A DNA stretch of 64,000 bases, from NCBI RefSeq assembly GCF_002844275.1, contig NZ_NXGX01000002.1, positions 372,001-436,000 on the forward strand, written 5' to 3'. Position numbers and translations under genes: made by a program. This document shows positions 1 to 8,807 of the stretch, piece after piece; the first letter of the stretch is position 1; each line of letters opens with the position of its first letter. Source of the DNA: Thalassospira lohafexi (GTDB lineage: Bacteria; Pseudomonadota; Alphaproteobacteria; Rhodospirillales; Thalassospiraceae). The notes beneath the pieces are model-generated. The model saw nothing but the letters and a program-made list of their open reading frames with translations, had not been told where the DNA came from and made no database searches.

Positions 1-505
1 TGATTTCGCAAATCACGCCCGATGCATTCAATCCGGCAAGACGCGCAATATCAACTGATGCCTCGGTATGACCAGCCCGAACAAGCACCCCGCCTGCCCG
101 CGCACGCAGCGGAAACACATGGCCTGGTGTCACGATATCATGCCGCCCCGCGGTCGGATCAATGGCAACCGCCACCGTACGCGCACGGTCCGGGGCAGAA
201 ATCCCGGTGGTGACACCTGTTTTTGCCTCAATCGACACGGTAAAGGCCGTTTCGTGACGCGTGCCGTTATGGGCACTCATCATTGTCAGGCCCAATTCGT
301 CGCACCGTTGGTTCTCAAGGGTCAAACAGATCAACCCGCGCCCGTGGGTCGCCATGAAGTTGATGGCATCCGGGGTTGCCATCTGGGCGGGAATGACAAG
401 ATCACCTTCGTTTTCGCGGTCTTCATCATCGACCAGAATAAACATCCGACCATTGCGGGCTTCTTCGATGACGTCTTCAATCGGCGAAAGATAATTGTTT
501 GGCAT
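1..505 (-). CDS. ribB: 3,4-dihydroxy-2-butanone 4-phosphate synthase, N-terminal part (cut by window edge)
   Basis: RibB converts ribulose 5-phosphate to 3,4-dihydroxy-2-butanone 4-phosphate, the four-carbon precursor of riboflavin. I translated the minus strand from the ATG at 503-505 ([13 protein letters not shown]...). About 168 residues are open to the window edge with no stop. Family motifs visible are [12 protein letters not shown] near the N-terminus (metal and substrate acids), [28 protein letters not shown] and GVICEI. The gene begins 6 bases after the ribE stop, so it belongs to the ribD-ribE-ribB operon. Whether a GTP cyclohydrolase II (RibA) domain is fused at the C-terminus, as is common in alphaproteobacteria, cannot be seen here. 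Confidence 0.95.
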   Translation of the reverse strand, partial: MPNNYLSPIEDVIEEARNGRMFILVDDEDRENEGDLVIPAQMATPDAINFMATHGRGLICLTLENQRCDELGLTMMSAHNGTRHETAFTVSIEAKTGVTTGISAPDRARTVAVAIDPTAGRHDIVTPGHVFPLRARAGGVLVRAGHTEASVDIARLAGLNASGVICEI

Positions 506-511
506 CTGTGA

Positions 512-1099
512 TCAATCCTTGCCCAGCATGCGCGCAACGTAGCGTGCAAGCATGTCGATTTCGAAATTGATCCGGTCACCCGGCTGCTTCGAACCCAACG
601 TGGTGTGTATCTGTGTATGAGGTATCAGATTGATACCGAAAGTGTTTCCGTCAACCTCATTGACCGTCAAAGATACACCTTCAAGGGTTACTGATCCCTT
701 TGACGCGATATATTTGGCAAAGGTTTCCGGCACTTCAAAGGTCAGACGCAAGGAATCACCTTCAGGAACACGTTTGGTCAGTGTCGCGACACCGTCCACA
801 TGGCCCGACACAATATGCCCGCCCAGTTCGTCGCCAACACGTGTCGCTTGTTCAAGATTAACTTTCGATCCCGTCGACAAATCACCAAGCGTGGTCCGGT
901 CCAGACTTTCGGCAGATGCTTCAATCGCAAACCAGTTATCGCCGGTTTCAATCACGGTCATGCACGCGCCATTACACGCAATTGATGCCCCCAAAACGAT
1001 CTTGGACGTATCAAATGATGTGGTGAATTCAAAACGGGTATCGCCCGTTTTTTCAATTGCGCGAACGTTTGCAATATCGGTAATAATGCCAGTAAACAT
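512..1099 (-). CDS. ribE: riboflavin synthase, alpha subunit
   Basis: This cytosolic enzyme dismutates two 6,7-dimethyl-8-ribityllumazine molecules to riboflavin plus a pyrimidinedione. The 195-residue product starts with the family hallmark MFTGII and has two tandem lumazine-binding halves: about residues 1-87 (with ACNGACMTV) and about 97-190 (with LEGVSLTVNEVDG). Length is normal for the family. It lies 4 bases after ribD and 6 bases before ribB, so the three are almost certainly one transcript. No FMN riboswitch is visible in front of any of them within the window. Confidence 0.97.
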   Translation of the reverse strand: MFTGIITDIANVRAIEKTGDTRFEFTTSFDTSKIVLGASIACNGACMTVIETGDNWFAIEASAESLDRTTLGDLSTGSKVNLEQATRVGDELGGHIVSGHVDGVATLTKRVPEGDSLRLTFEVPETFAKYIASKGSVTLEGVSLTVNEVDGNTFGINLIPHTQIHTTLGSKQPGDRINFEIDMLARYVARMLGKD

Positions 1100-1103
1100 G
1101 CAC

Positions 1104-2225
1104 TTAATCCGTTTTATTGTCGTAAGTTACCACGATATCTTCACCTATTTCGCGAACCGAAACACGTTCGAACCGTGGCATATCTGAAAGCTGTTTGACA
1201 CCCAGTGACGCAACCATTGCCTTACCGTCATCGCCAATCATCGCCGGAGCAACAAAATGAATGACCCGGTCAACCACATCGGCCTTCAGCAGACCGGCCG
1301 CAAGGTTGCCACCACTTTCGACCAGAATACGCGTTAGCCCCAGATCAGCCAACTTTCGCATGACGTCATGTAGGTTCAAATGATCGTCTGCGCATCCCGC
1401 AGCGATCACTTTTACCGAGGTTTCTTTAAATTTTTCCGATAGTTCGGCAAAATGATCGTCTGATACGACAAGCCAGGTAGGAACCTCATTCGCGGTTTGA
1501 ACAAGTTTCGCTGATGCTGGCACAGCCCCTGTCCGATCAAGAATGACGCGCACAGGCGATTGATGCTCCCGCCCGGCAAGACGACATGTCAGGGTCGGGT
1601 CATCGGCAACAACGGTACTGGCACCGACAAGGATTGCATCATGACTAGCACGCAAAAGATGCCCGTGTGCGCGTGCCTCTGTCCCAGTGATCCACTGGCT
1701 TTCACCGCGTGCGGTGGCCGAACGTGCATCAAGGGTCGATGCCAGTTTCAGCGTCACGAAAGGACGATGTCGCTCAACCCGCGACAGAAACCCTTCGTTC
1801 AGACGACGTGCATCATCGCCCAGAAGGCCAACATCAACATTTATCCCTGCATCCCGCAGCATTTGGTGGCCACGTCCTGATACACGGGCATCGGGGTCCT
1901 CAAGCGCACTGACAACACGGGAAACACCCGCATCAATCAAACCTGATGCACATGGTGGAGATTTGCCAAAATGACTACAGGGCTCAAGGGTGACATAGGC
2001 CGTAGCCCCCTTTGCAAGGCTGCCTGCCATATCAAGGGCAACACGTTCAGCGTGCGGACGACCACCGGGTTGGGTATGACCACGCCCGACGGCCACACCG
2101 TCAGGAGAAACAAGAACGCACCCAACAGCCGGGTTTGGCCATACATTTCCCAAACCGCGTTTAGACAGGCTTAACGCGACCCGCATGAAATGCCGGTCGT
2201 CTTCTGTAAACGCGGGGGCTGTCAT
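1104..2225 (-). CDS. ribD: bifunctional diaminohydroxyphosphoribosylaminopyrimidine deaminase / 5-amino-6-(5-phosphoribosylamino)uracil reductase
   Basis: RibD carries out the second and third steps of riboflavin synthesis from GTP. The 373-residue product has an N-terminal cytidine-deaminase-like zinc domain with HAE at residues 58-60 and the paired cysteines of PCSHFGKSPPC at 83 and 92. The C-terminal NADPH-dependent reductase starts near residue 150 (VTLKLASTLDAR) and contains the ILVESGGNLAAGLL segment. Its start codon shares one base with the nrdR stop (TAATG), which indicates translational coupling to nrdR. This nrdR-ribD-ribE order is common in proteobacteria. Confidence 0.97.
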   Translation of the reverse strand: MTAPAFTEDDRHFMRVALSLSKRGLGNVWPNPAVGCVLVSPDGVAVGRGHTQPGGRPHAERVALDMAGSLAKGATAYVTLEPCSHFGKSPPCASGLIDAGVSRVVSALEDPDARVSGRGHQMLRDAGINVDVGLLGDDARRLNEGFLSRVERHRPFVTLKLASTLDARSATARGESQWITGTEARAHGHLLRASHDAILVGASTVVADDPTLTCRLAGREHQSPVRVILDRTGAVPASAKLVQTANEVPTWLVVSDDHFAELSEKFKETSVKVIAAGCADDHLNLHDVMRKLADLGLTRILVESGGNLAAGLLKADVVDRVIHFVAPAMIGDDGKAMVASLGVKQLSDMPRFERVSVREIGEDIVVTYDNKTD

Positions 2226-2698
2226 TACTCTGCGTCCGCCTCTTCTTCCCCGTCCTGCATGTTTTCCACGAATTGTTCGAAATCACGGGCTTCGCGGAAG
2301 TTTTTATACACTGAAGCGTAGCGCACATACGCCACCTGATCGAGTGCGTTTAACGCCTCCATCACCATTTCACCGATGGTATCGGTGGTAATGTCGCTTT
2401 CACCGCTGCTTTCGAGGCGTCGTTGAATGCCATTTAAGGCCTTTTCAACACGCTCGTCCTCGATCGGGCGTTTACGGCAGGCCAGAAAGATCGACCGCGC
2501 CAGTTTGTCGCGGTCGAACAATTCGCGTTGCCCGTCGGTTTTGACAACCATCAGTTCACGCAGTTGAACACGTTCAAATGTCGTAAAACGTGATCCGCAT
2601 GCAGGACAGAACCGGCGACGGCGAATAGCATGATGCTCTTCGGTCGGACGGGAATCCTTGACCTGTGTGTCAGTATGTCCGCAAAACGGGCAACGCAT
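2225..2698 (-). CDS. nrdR: transcriptional repressor NrdR
   Basis: NrdR is a nucleotide-sensing repressor of ribonucleotide reductase genes. The 157-residue protein has the N-terminal zinc ribbon (C3, C6, C31, C34, starting MRCPFCG) followed by an ATP-cone domain at about residues 50-140 that binds ATP or dATP. Length matches the family. It lies 24 bases downstream of glyA and overlaps ribD by one base, giving a glyA-nrdR-ribD order seen widely in alphaproteobacteria. The acidic tail DGEEEADAE is unremarkable. No ribonucleotide reductase gene is in the window. Confidence 0.97.
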   Translation of the reverse strand: MRCPFCGHTDTQVKDSRPTEEHHAIRRRRFCPACGSRFTTFERVQLRELMVVKTDGQRELFDRDKLARSIFLACRKRPIEDERVEKALNGIQRRLESSGESDITTDTIGEMVMEALNALDQVAYVRYASVYKNFREARDFEQFVENMQDGEEEADAE

Positions 2699-2722
2699 TT
2701 TCTTTACTCGCTCTTGACGCGA

Positions 2723-3997
2723 TCAGGAATAGATCGGGAAGCGTTTGCAAAGGTCTTCGACCTTCGCACGCGCAGCGGCTTCGACCTCGGAATTGCCTTC
2801 CGGGCTATCGACCATTGCGTCAAGAACATCACCGATCAGCTCACCAATCTGTTTGAATTCCTCAACACCAAACCCGCGCGTGGTGCCAGCCGGTGTTCCC
2901 AGACGGATACCCGACGTGATGGTCGGTTTTTCGGTATCAAACGGAATGCCGTTTTTGTTGCACGTGATGCCCGCACGCTCAAGTGCGACTTCTGCTGTGT
3001 TGCCCTTCAGCCCCTTGGGACGAAGATCAACCAGCATCAGATGGGTATCCGTGCCACCAGTCACGATATCGAAACCGCGTTTCACCAGAACTTCTGCCAG
3101 TGCTTTGGCATTGTCGATGATCTGCTGCGTGTAATCTTTAAATTCCGGACGCAATGCTTCGCCAAAGGCAACCGCTTTTGCAGCAATTACGTGCATCAAC
3201 GGACCACCCTGCAAGCCTGGGAAAACCGCCGAATTGATCTTTTTGCCGATATCAAGATTGTTCGACAGGATCATGCCGCCACGCGGACCACGAAGGGTTT
3301 TATGCGTGGTGGTGGTTACAACATCAGCATAAGGAAGCGGGCTCGGATGCACACCACCGGCAACCAGACCAGCAAAGTGCGCCATATCAACCATCAAAAG
3401 TGCACCGACCTTATCGGCGATTTCACGGAACCGCTTGAAATCAATCTGGCGCGGAATGGCAGAACCACCTGCAATGATCAAGGCAGGCTTGTGTTCAACA
3501 GCAAGGGCTTCGACCTGATCGTAATCAAGGGTCAAATCGTCTTCACGTACACCGTACTGGATGGCATTGAACCATTTACCTGACAGGGCCGGACGTGCGC
3601 CATGGGTCAGATGGCCACCAGCATCAAGCGACATCCCCAGAATGGTATCGCCCGGCTTGCACAGTGCCAGCATAACTGCACCGTTCGCCTGCGCACCGGA
3701 ATGCGGCTGAACGTTGACAAACTCACAGCCAAACAGTTCTTTGGCGCGATCAATCGCAAGCTGCTCGGCAACATCAACAAATTCACACCCGCCGTAATAA
3801 CGACGCGAAGGATAACCTTCGGCATATTTGTTCGTCAGAACCGTTCCCTGAGCTTCGATTACGGCTTTGGAAACAATGTTTTCCGAAGCAATCATCTCGA
3901 TCTGGTTTTGCTGACGATCCTGTTCATCGGTGACGGATTTGAACAATGCCGGATCGGCGTCGGACAAGCTGGTCGTGAAAAAGCCTTTGAACGACAT
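2723..3997 (-). CDS. glyA: serine hydroxymethyltransferase
   Basis: GlyA interconverts serine and glycine with tetrahydrofolate, supplying one-carbon units; it is a cytosolic PLP enzyme. The 424-residue product has the usual length. The PLP lysine is K233 in [10 protein letters not shown], and ASENIVS near residue 38 and the NKYAEGYP segment are typical. A purine-rich AGAGAGG lies ahead of the ATG. It follows rpiB by about 95 bases that contain a hairpin (4025-4056), so it is probably co-transcribed with rpiB and followed by nrdR. Confidence 0.97.
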   Translation of the reverse strand: MSFKGFFTTSLSDADPALFKSVTDEQDRQQNQIEMIASENIVSKAVIEAQGTVLTNKYAEGYPSRRYYGGCEFVDVAEQLAIDRAKELFGCEFVNVQPHSGAQANGAVMLALCKPGDTILGMSLDAGGHLTHGARPALSGKWFNAIQYGVREDDLTLDYDQVEALAVEHKPALIIAGGSAIPRQIDFKRFREIADKVGALLMVDMAHFAGLVAGGVHPSPLPYADVVTTTTHKTLRGPRGGMILSNNLDIGKKINSAVFPGLQGGPLMHVIAAKAVAFGEALRPEFKDYTQQIIDNAKALAEVLVKRGFDIVTGGTDTHLMLVDLRPKGLKGNTAEVALERAGITCNKNGIPFDTEKPTITSGIRLGTPAGTTRGFGVEEFKQIGELIGDVLDAMVDSPEGNSEVEAAARAKVEDLCKRFPIYS

Positions 3998-4024
3998 GCT
4001 GGGGCCTCTCTCAATGCAATATGA

Positions 4025-4056
4025 CGGGTTGGTGCGAACCGAAGCGAACCAACCCG
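4025..4056 (-). other. intercistronic hairpin between rpiB and glyA
   Basis: A perfect 9-base inverted repeat (CGGGTTGGT at 4025-4033 with ACCAACCCG at 4048-4056) encloses a 14-base loop. On the transcribed minus strand it lies in the 96 bases between rpiB and glyA. No U-tract follows, so it does not look like an intrinsic terminator. An mRNA-stability or processing element is possible; nothing more can be said. Confidence 0.45.
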
Positions 4057-4093
4057 GTCTGGTTGATGCCAGATGGCGGTGTAATTGGTAGGA

Positions 4094-4528
4094 TTAAGAC
4101 ATCTTCGCAACACGAAGCGCGTGACGACCGCCTTCAAACTCGGTCGAAATAAACGCATCCACGCAATCAAGTGCCTTGGCGTCACCCACGATGCGCGCGC
4201 CGAGACACAAAACATTCGCGTTGTTATGCTGACGGCAAAGCTCGGCCGAAAGGCGATCATGCGCCAAGGCAGCACGCACTTCCGGGAAACGGTTGGCGGC
4301 AATGCTCATGCCGATCCCAGAGCCACATACAAGAATGCCCGCTTCGGATTGACCATCAATAATCGATTTGGCAACGGCATGTGCATAGTCCGGATAATCA
4401 ACAGATTCGGAGCCGTTCGTTCCAAAATCGAAAACTTCAATGCCGCGATCCTTAAGAGCACTGATAATTGCGGTTTTAAGTTCGACGCCACCATGATCGG
4501 CAGCAATGGCAATGGTCTTTACAGTCAT
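4094..4528 (-). CDS. rpiB: ribose-5-phosphate isomerase B
   Basis: RpiB interconverts ribose 5-phosphate and ribulose 5-phosphate in the pentose phosphate pathway. The 144-residue product has the family start AIAADHGGVELK, the catalytic-base cysteine C68 in ILVCGSGIGMS and the anion-hole region that follows it. NVLCLGARIVG and the C-terminal phosphate-binding FEGGRHALRV are also typical. It is the first gene of the minus-strand rpiB-glyA-nrdR-ribDEB run. Ribulose 5-phosphate is also the RibB substrate, so the neighbourhood is coherent. Confidence 0.96.
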   Translation of the reverse strand: MTVKTIAIAADHGGVELKTAIISALKDRGIEVFDFGTNGSESVDYPDYAHAVAKSIIDGQSEAGILVCGSGIGMSIAANRFPEVRAALAHDRLSAELCRQHNNANVLCLGARIVGDAKALDCVDAFISTEFEGGRHALRVAKMS

Positions 4529-4988
4529 CGGCGCGCCCTTGAACGAAGTCAGTGATTAAATTTGAGCGCCTTGTAGCATATAGGACGCAAACTGCCAACG
4601 CGCAGGACACCCTGATCTGCAAGTTTTACGAAGACCAGATATGCGCCCCAACAACAGAAATCGTTGCGCCAGTCATGTTGTGAAGCTTCACACACGCTAT
4701 AATATTATTATTGCCCTCACATACGCGCAAATGATCAAAGCGTGATGAACTTAAAGAAACACCATTAAGCACACCCAGCACGATTATTCGCAGCCTACAA
4801 TATTAGTTTTTCGGACATGACCGCCTTTTAATGACAACAGACAATTGGGTGCCACTGATGTAATCGAATGTACTTTGATTGAATCATTTTATTATTAAAT
4901 CCTCTTGCTCTTTTCTGTTGTTTGACTATATCGGGTAATTAGTGCATTAATTTTTATGTAATTTTCAAACTAAAGGAAACTATCACTC
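4529..4988. promoter_or_regulatory. 460-bp AT-rich divergent intergenic region between rpiB and mucR
   Basis: No gene is visible here. The mucR-proximal 300 bases are clearly AT-rich, with many TA steps, unlike the flanking genes. A perfect 14-base palindrome TGTGAAGCTTCACA lies at 4679-4692. A weak sigma-70-like pair, TTGACT at 4922-4927 and ATTAAT at 4946-4951, could drive mucR. Ros/MucR proteins are known to bind AT-rich DNA with TA steps and commonly autoregulate, so this is a plausible MucR target. That last point is inference. Confidence 0.45.
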
Positions 4989-5408
4989 ATGGCTGACGCC
5001 GATAATAGCGTGCTTGATCGCGACGAACTCTTGCAGATGACCGTAGATATTGTTTCTGCATATGTGAGTAACAACGCACTTGCCGCGGCACAAATCCCTG
5101 AACTGATTTCGACCGTATTTGGCTCACTCGACGAAATCCGCGCCGACGAGAGCGAGCCAGAGCAAGAACCGCTTAAACCGGCTGTTCCGATCCGTAAATC
5201 GGTTGGTGATGATTACATCATCTGCCTTGAAGACGGCAAAAAGCTGAAAATGCTGAAACGCCATCTGCGCACGACCTACAACCTGACGCCGGAAGAATAC
5301 CGTGCGAAATGGGGTCTGCCATCTGATTACCCGATGGTTGCGCCGAACTATGCAAAACAGCGTTCGCAGTTTGCCAAGAAAATCGGTCTTGGTCGCAAGG
5401 CGAAGTAA
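4989..5408 (+). CDS. mucR: MucR/Ros-family transcriptional regulator (degenerate zinc-finger ligands)
   Basis: The 139-residue product aligns by eye with Ros/MucR regulators, H-NS-like DNA-binding proteins that control exopolysaccharide, motility and virulence genes in alphaproteobacteria. The N-terminal half (about 1-65) is the oligomerisation region; the Ros DNA-binding domain runs about 75-130 (CLEDGKKLKMLKRHL, TPEEYRAKWGLP, DYPMVAPNYA). Counting from the start, C79 and H92 are kept. The second cysteine position holds D82, and the two positions of the usual last histidines hold T96 and Y97. Zinc binding is therefore doubtful, although zinc-free Ros folds are known. GGAAA lies ahead of the ATG, and a strong terminator follows at 5441-5476. 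Confidence 0.93.
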   Translation: MADADNSVLDRDELLQMTVDIVSAYVSNNALAAAQIPELISTVFGSLDEIRADESEPEQEPLKPAVPIRKSVGDDYIICLEDGKKLKMLKRHLRTTYNLTPEEYRAKWGLPSDYPMVAPNYAKQRSQFAKKIGLGRKAK

Positions 5409-5440
5409 CACACCCTGCCCGATCACCAAACGACTAAAAC

Positions 5441-5476
5441 AAAAACGCCGTTCTGTTTGTTCAGAACGGCGTTTTT
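5441..5476 (+). terminator. intrinsic terminator after mucR
   Basis: A near-perfect stem (AAAAACGCCGTTCTG against CAGAACGGCGTTTTT) with a short loop ends in a T-run, 33 bases past the mucR stop. The A-run on the other side lets it also act on minus-strand transcripts. Confidence 0.9.
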
Positions 5477-5491
5477 GTTTGAACTACCCAT

Positions 5492-5520
5492 AAAAAAGCC
5501 CGGCAAGAAGCCGGGCTTTT
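5492..5520 (-). terminator. intrinsic terminator after livK
   Basis: The stem AGCCCGGC / GCCGGGCT has an AAGAA loop and A/T runs on both sides. It lies just downstream of livK on the minus strand and back to back with the mucR terminator. Confidence 0.88.
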
Positions 5521-5539
5521 CCCAAATCAGATGATTTGA

Positions 5540-6646
5540 TTATTTTGCGTAATCGTACGAACCGTTTTCCCATTCGTAGAAAACATAACCCGGAGCAGCA
5601 ACATCACCTTTGGCATCAAACGAGATGGAGCCAAGAACGGTGTCGAATGCATCTCCGCTGTGCAGAGCTTCGATAACAGCTTCGGAGTCAGTGGTACCGG
5701 CTTTGGTTGCAGCCTGTGCCCAAGCCTGGATCGCACCATAGGTGTAAAGGGTGTAACCTTCAGGCTTGTAGTTCTGAGCTTCGAAGTATTTTACGAGTTC
5801 AGCGTTGCGCGGATCTTTTTCAAGAGCCGGACCTGCGGTGAAGAGCGTGCCTTTACCGGCATCACCCGTGATTGACCAATACTCAAGCGAGTTCAGTGCA
5901 TCACCGGAGATTGCAAGGGTATCAAGGCCCTGGCTACGCATCTGACGAACAATCAGGCCCAGCTCGGTGTGGTAACCACCGTAATACAGGACGTCGACGC
6001 CTTCAGATTTCAGCTTGGTCACCAGTGCCGAGTAATCTTTTTCACCCGGGGTGATGGCTTCATACATCACTTCTTCAACGCCAGCAGCGTTCATGTTTTT
6101 CTTGGTTTCGTCAGCCAGGCCTTTGGAATAAGCCTGTTTGTCGTGAACGATGGCAATTTTCTTGTCGCCATAGTTTTCAGCCAAGTATTTACCAGCAACT
6201 TCACCCTGCTGGTCATCACGACCGCAAACACGGAATACGTTGTCCATGTCACGCTCGGTGAGCTGCGGATTGGTCGAAGCCGGAGAAATCTGAACGATGC
6301 CTTCTTCGAAGTATACTTCAGAAGCCGGGATCGAAGAACCCGAGCAGAAGTGACCAGCAACAAGTGCAACGTTTTTGCTGACGAGCTGGTTGGCAACAGC
6401 CACAGCCTGTTTCGGATCGCATGCGTCATCGCCGATTTCGAGAACGACTTTTTCGCCGTTAACACCACCAGCAGCATTGAGGTCCGCCACAGCTTTCTCG
6501 GCGCCCTTGGTCATCTGTTCGCCAAAGGCGGCATAAGGGCCGGTCATCGGACCAACGGTCGCGATAACGATGTCTGCTTTTGCCACACCCATCGAAAGTA
6601 CAAGTGCAGAAGCAGTTGCCAGAAGGCCGAGCTTGGTTTTCGACAT
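5540..6646 (-). CDS. livK: branched-chain amino acid ABC transporter, periplasmic substrate-binding protein
   Basis: This is the leucine/isoleucine/valine-binding protein that feeds the LivHMGF importer. I start at the ATG of MSKTKLGLL (6644-6646), preceded by GGGAGA, giving 368 residues. The longer open frame upstream lacks a signal peptide. Residues 1-24 form a Sec signal peptide cleaved after VAKA, and the mature protein starts DIVIATVGPMTGPYAAFGEQ. Two cysteines in DDACDPKQAV and GHFCSGSS match the conserved disulfide of the family. It follows the livHMGF-DUF6867 operon on the same strand after a 208-bp gap with a hairpin, so it probably has its own promoter. Confidence 0.95.
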   Translation of the reverse strand: MSKTKLGLLATASALVLSMGVAKADIVIATVGPMTGPYAAFGEQMTKGAEKAVADLNAAGGVNGEKVVLEIGDDACDPKQAVAVANQLVSKNVALVAGHFCSGSSIPASEVYFEEGIVQISPASTNPQLTERDMDNVFRVCGRDDQQGEVAGKYLAENYGDKKIAIVHDKQAYSKGLADETKKNMNAAGVEEVMYEAITPGEKDYSALVTKLKSEGVDVLYYGGYHTELGLIVRQMRSQGLDTLAISGDALNSLEYWSITGDAGKGTLFTAGPALEKDPRNAELVKYFEAQNYKPEGYTLYTYGAIQAWAQAATKAGTTDSEAVIEALHSGDAFDTVLGSISFDAKGDVAAPGYVFYEWENGSYDYAK

Positions 6647-6822
6647 TAGAGAAGTCTCCCTGTTCCAAAGGTTGGTTCCGTCACCATGACAGAACCGTCT
6701 TTCTGGACACAAAACCGGCTCGTTTTATCTTCCGATTACCGGTTTCATCTCCGTGTACTTTAACACCCATAAATTGGTGTGCAATAGTACAAAGCAATGC
6801 GCTGCCAACAATTTAGCAACGC

Positions 6823-6848
6823 GATGGTGGCAACACCCTGCCACCATC
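6823..6848 (-). other. hairpin at the end of the liv permease operon
   Basis: A perfect 10-bp stem (GATGGTGGCA / TGCCACCATC) with a 6-base loop lies 7 bases past the stop of the DUF6867 gene and ahead of livK. There is no U-tract on the minus strand. It may protect or terminate the operon mRNA and so set the ratio of binding protein to permease. Confidence 0.5.
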
Positions 6849-6854
6849 GAATGA

Positions 6855-7208
6855 TCAGACGTCCGCCCCTTCACGTGCGCGGAACCCAAACGGTCCGACC
6901 CGCTCATAAAGCCATGGATATTGCGACAGCATCTTGTTGACCTTTGTCACGCGGAAGGCTGCCGACATGATCGCAAAAATGATCACCGTGTCAAAAATGT
7001 AGCCCGAAAGCGAAAGCAACTCGCCCTCGAACAACGCATAGGTCAGAAACCGGTCAGTCAGCCCCAGCAGCAATGAATACGCATAGAGCTGATGGACAGA
7101 ACGCCACGTATTGGCAATCGCCTGCCCGGTCATGAACGCACAGAACCCCATCAGGATGACGGTCATTCCGATCGTGACACCAGTACTGGTACCTGTAATC
7201 GCTTCCAT
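6855..7208 (-). CDS. DUF6867 family small membrane protein of the liv operon
   Basis: The function is unknown. I start at the ATG of MEAITGTSTGV (7206-7208), directly behind the strong site AGGAGGGCGG, giving 117 residues; an upstream in-frame ATG lies inside livF. Three hydrophobic segments are likely: about 10-32, 42-60 and 68-88. The C-terminus is polar and ends VGPFGFRAREGADV. The conserved look of TDRFLTYALFEGELLSLSGY and YPWLYERVGPFG matches the DUF6867 proteins I recall downstream of livF in Rhodospirillales. It lies 10 bases after livF, so it is co-transcribed. An accessory transporter role is inference only. Confidence 0.82.
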   Translation of the reverse strand: MEAITGTSTGVTIGMTVILMGFCAFMTGQAIANTWRSVHQLYAYSLLLGLTDRFLTYALFEGELLSLSGYIFDTVIIFAIMSAAFRVTKVNKMLSQYPWLYERVGPFGFRAREGADV

Positions 7209-7218
7209 ATCCGCCCTC

Positions 7219-7935
7219 CTAGTGGCCACCCTCGAGATAAGCTGCGCGGACTTCCGGATTGGCCAGAAGTTCGGCACCTGTTCCCGAAAGGGTAATGTTG
7301 CCGTTCACCATCACATAACCGCGATGGGCAAGCTTAAGCGCATGGAACGCGTTCTGCTCGACCAAGAAAACCGTAACTTTCTTTTCCCGGTTGATCTTTT
7401 TGATGGTTTCAAAGATCTGCTTTACGACCAGCGGCGCAATGCCAAGCGACGGTTCATCAAGCAGCAACAGACGCGGACGCCCCATAAGCGCACGGCCAAT
7501 CGCCAGCATTTGCTGCTCACCACCGGACATCGTTCCGGCACGCTGGTTGATACGTTCCTTCAAACGCGGGAACAAATCGAACACCATTTCAAGATCGTCT
7601 TCGAAATACTTCGGATCCTGGGTGTTGGCTCCCATCTGCAGGTTTTCATGCACAGACATGCGCGGGAAAATGCGACGCCCCTCAGGCGACTGCTGAATAC
7701 CAAGATGGCAAATCTCATGCGTTGGCATGCGACTGATATCCTGACCTTCGAACAAAATGCGTCCTTTGGTGGCCTGCGGTGATCCACAACACGTCATCAG
7801 CAACGTCGTCTTACCAGCACCATTGGCGCCGATCAGTGTAACAATTTCACCTTCGTTGACTTCCATATCGACGCCCCGGAGGGCTTCGATATTGCCATAG
7901 AAGGTATGTACACCTTCAATTTTCAGCATGGACAT
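7219..7935 (-). CDS. livF: branched-chain amino acid ABC transporter ATP-binding protein LivF
   Basis: LivF is one of the two cytoplasmic ATPases that power branched-chain amino acid import. The 238-residue product has Walker A GANGAGKTT at residues 36-44, the ABC signature SGGEQQ at about 137-142 and Walker B LLLLDEP at about 156-162. The order after the signature (SLGIAPLVVKQIF) is typical of LivF rather than LivG. The gene lies 14 bases after livG in the livH-M-G-F-DUF6867 operon. Starts at ATG 7935 or 7929 (MSM...) are equally possible. Confidence 0.96.
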   Translation of the reverse strand: MSMLKIEGVHTFYGNIEALRGVDMEVNEGEIVTLIGANGAGKTTLLMTCCGSPQATKGRILFEGQDISRMPTHEICHLGIQQSPEGRRIFPRMSVHENLQMGANTQDPKYFEDDLEMVFDLFPRLKERINQRAGTMSGGEQQMLAIGRALMGRPRLLLLDEPSLGIAPLVVKQIFETIKKINREKKVTVFLVEQNAFHALKLAHRGYVMVNGNITLSGTGAELLANPEVRAAYLEGGH

Positions 7936-7949
7936 ATCGATCTACTCCC

Positions 7950-8807
7950 TCACTGCGCTTTCGGATCAAGATGAAGGTCGGCAGCGACTTCCGGTGGCAA
8001 TTCGTCGTCTTCATCCTCACCGAGGTAAGCGCGAATAACAGCCGGATCATTCTTGACGGCATCAGGATCGCCATCGGCGATCTTTTTACCGTAATCAAGC
8101 ACGATCACATGATCGGAAATCTTCATGACGACGCTCATGTCATGTTCAATCAGCAAAAGGCCAATCCCCTGATCATCACGGATGCTCTGCAACAGAACAT
8201 TAAGCTCCGCAGACTCACGGGGGTTAAGACCAGCTGCCGGTTCATCAAGACACAGCAGTGACGGGTTCACACACATCGCACGTGCAATCTCAAGGCGACG
8301 CTGTGAACCATATGGCAGATTGCCAGCATTCCAGTCGGCCTGATCATACAAACCAACCTTGTTCAGCCAGAATTTGGCGGTTTCAAGCGCCGCTTTCTCC
8401 GCCTTGGCATAGCGACCAAGATTGAACAGACCCGCCAGCGAAAAGGCCGATGCATCCATCAAGGCATTATGCTGTGCCACGATCAGGTTTTCGAGAACAG
8501 TCATGCCGGTAAACAGGCGAATGTTCTGGAATGTCCGTGCCACACCATTGTTGCGTGGGATGCGGAAGCCTTCACTACGCTCCAAAAGACGCGGTCCGTC
8601 ATTGGCATAAAGCGTCAGACGACCTTCAGTCGGAACGTAGAACCCGGTCAGACAGTTAAAGACCGTGGTCTTCCCTGCGCCGTTCGGGCCGATGATTGCC
8701 GTGATCTCACCCTTTCGCGCGGTGAAAGAAAGATCATCAATGGCGACCAGACCGCCAAAGCGCATGGTCAGGTGTTCGACTTCAAGTTGGACGTTGTTGT
8801 CGGTCAT
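7950..8807 (-). CDS. livG: branched-chain amino acid ABC transporter ATP-binding protein LivG
   Basis: LivG is the partner ATPase of LivF. The 285-residue product has Walker [10 protein letters not shown] at residues 40-48, a signature region [15 protein letters not shown] and Walker [14 protein letters not shown]. The signature reads YGSQ where canonical ABC proteins have SGGQ; LPYGxQR is usual in LivG. The protein is about 30 residues longer than E. coli LivG because of an acidic C-terminal tail ([14 protein letters not shown]). Its start overlaps the livM stop by 4 bases, which implies coupled translation. Confidence 0.96.
   Translation of the reverse strand: MTDNNVQLEVEHLTMRFGGLVAIDDLSFTARKGEITAIIGPNGAGKTTVFNCLTGFYVPTEGRLTLYANDGPRLLERSEGFRIPRNNGVARTFQNIRLFTGMTVLENLIVAQHNALMDASAFSLAGLFNLGRYAKAEKAALETAKFWLNKVGLYDQADWNAGNLPYGSQRRLEIARAMCVNPSLLCLDEPAAGLNPRESAELNVLLQSIRDDQGIGLLLIEHDMSVVMKISDHVIVLDYGKKIADGDPDAVKNDPAVIRAYLGEDEDDELPPEVAADLHLDPKAQ

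Noticed and set aside
2630-3583. A 317-codon open frame on the plus strand opposite nrdR and glyA
   Set aside because: It lies antisense to two certain genes and its translation resembles no family.
4679-4692. CRP-binding site
   Set aside because: The half-sites TGTGA/TCACA are separated by 4 bases, not the 6 that CRP requires.
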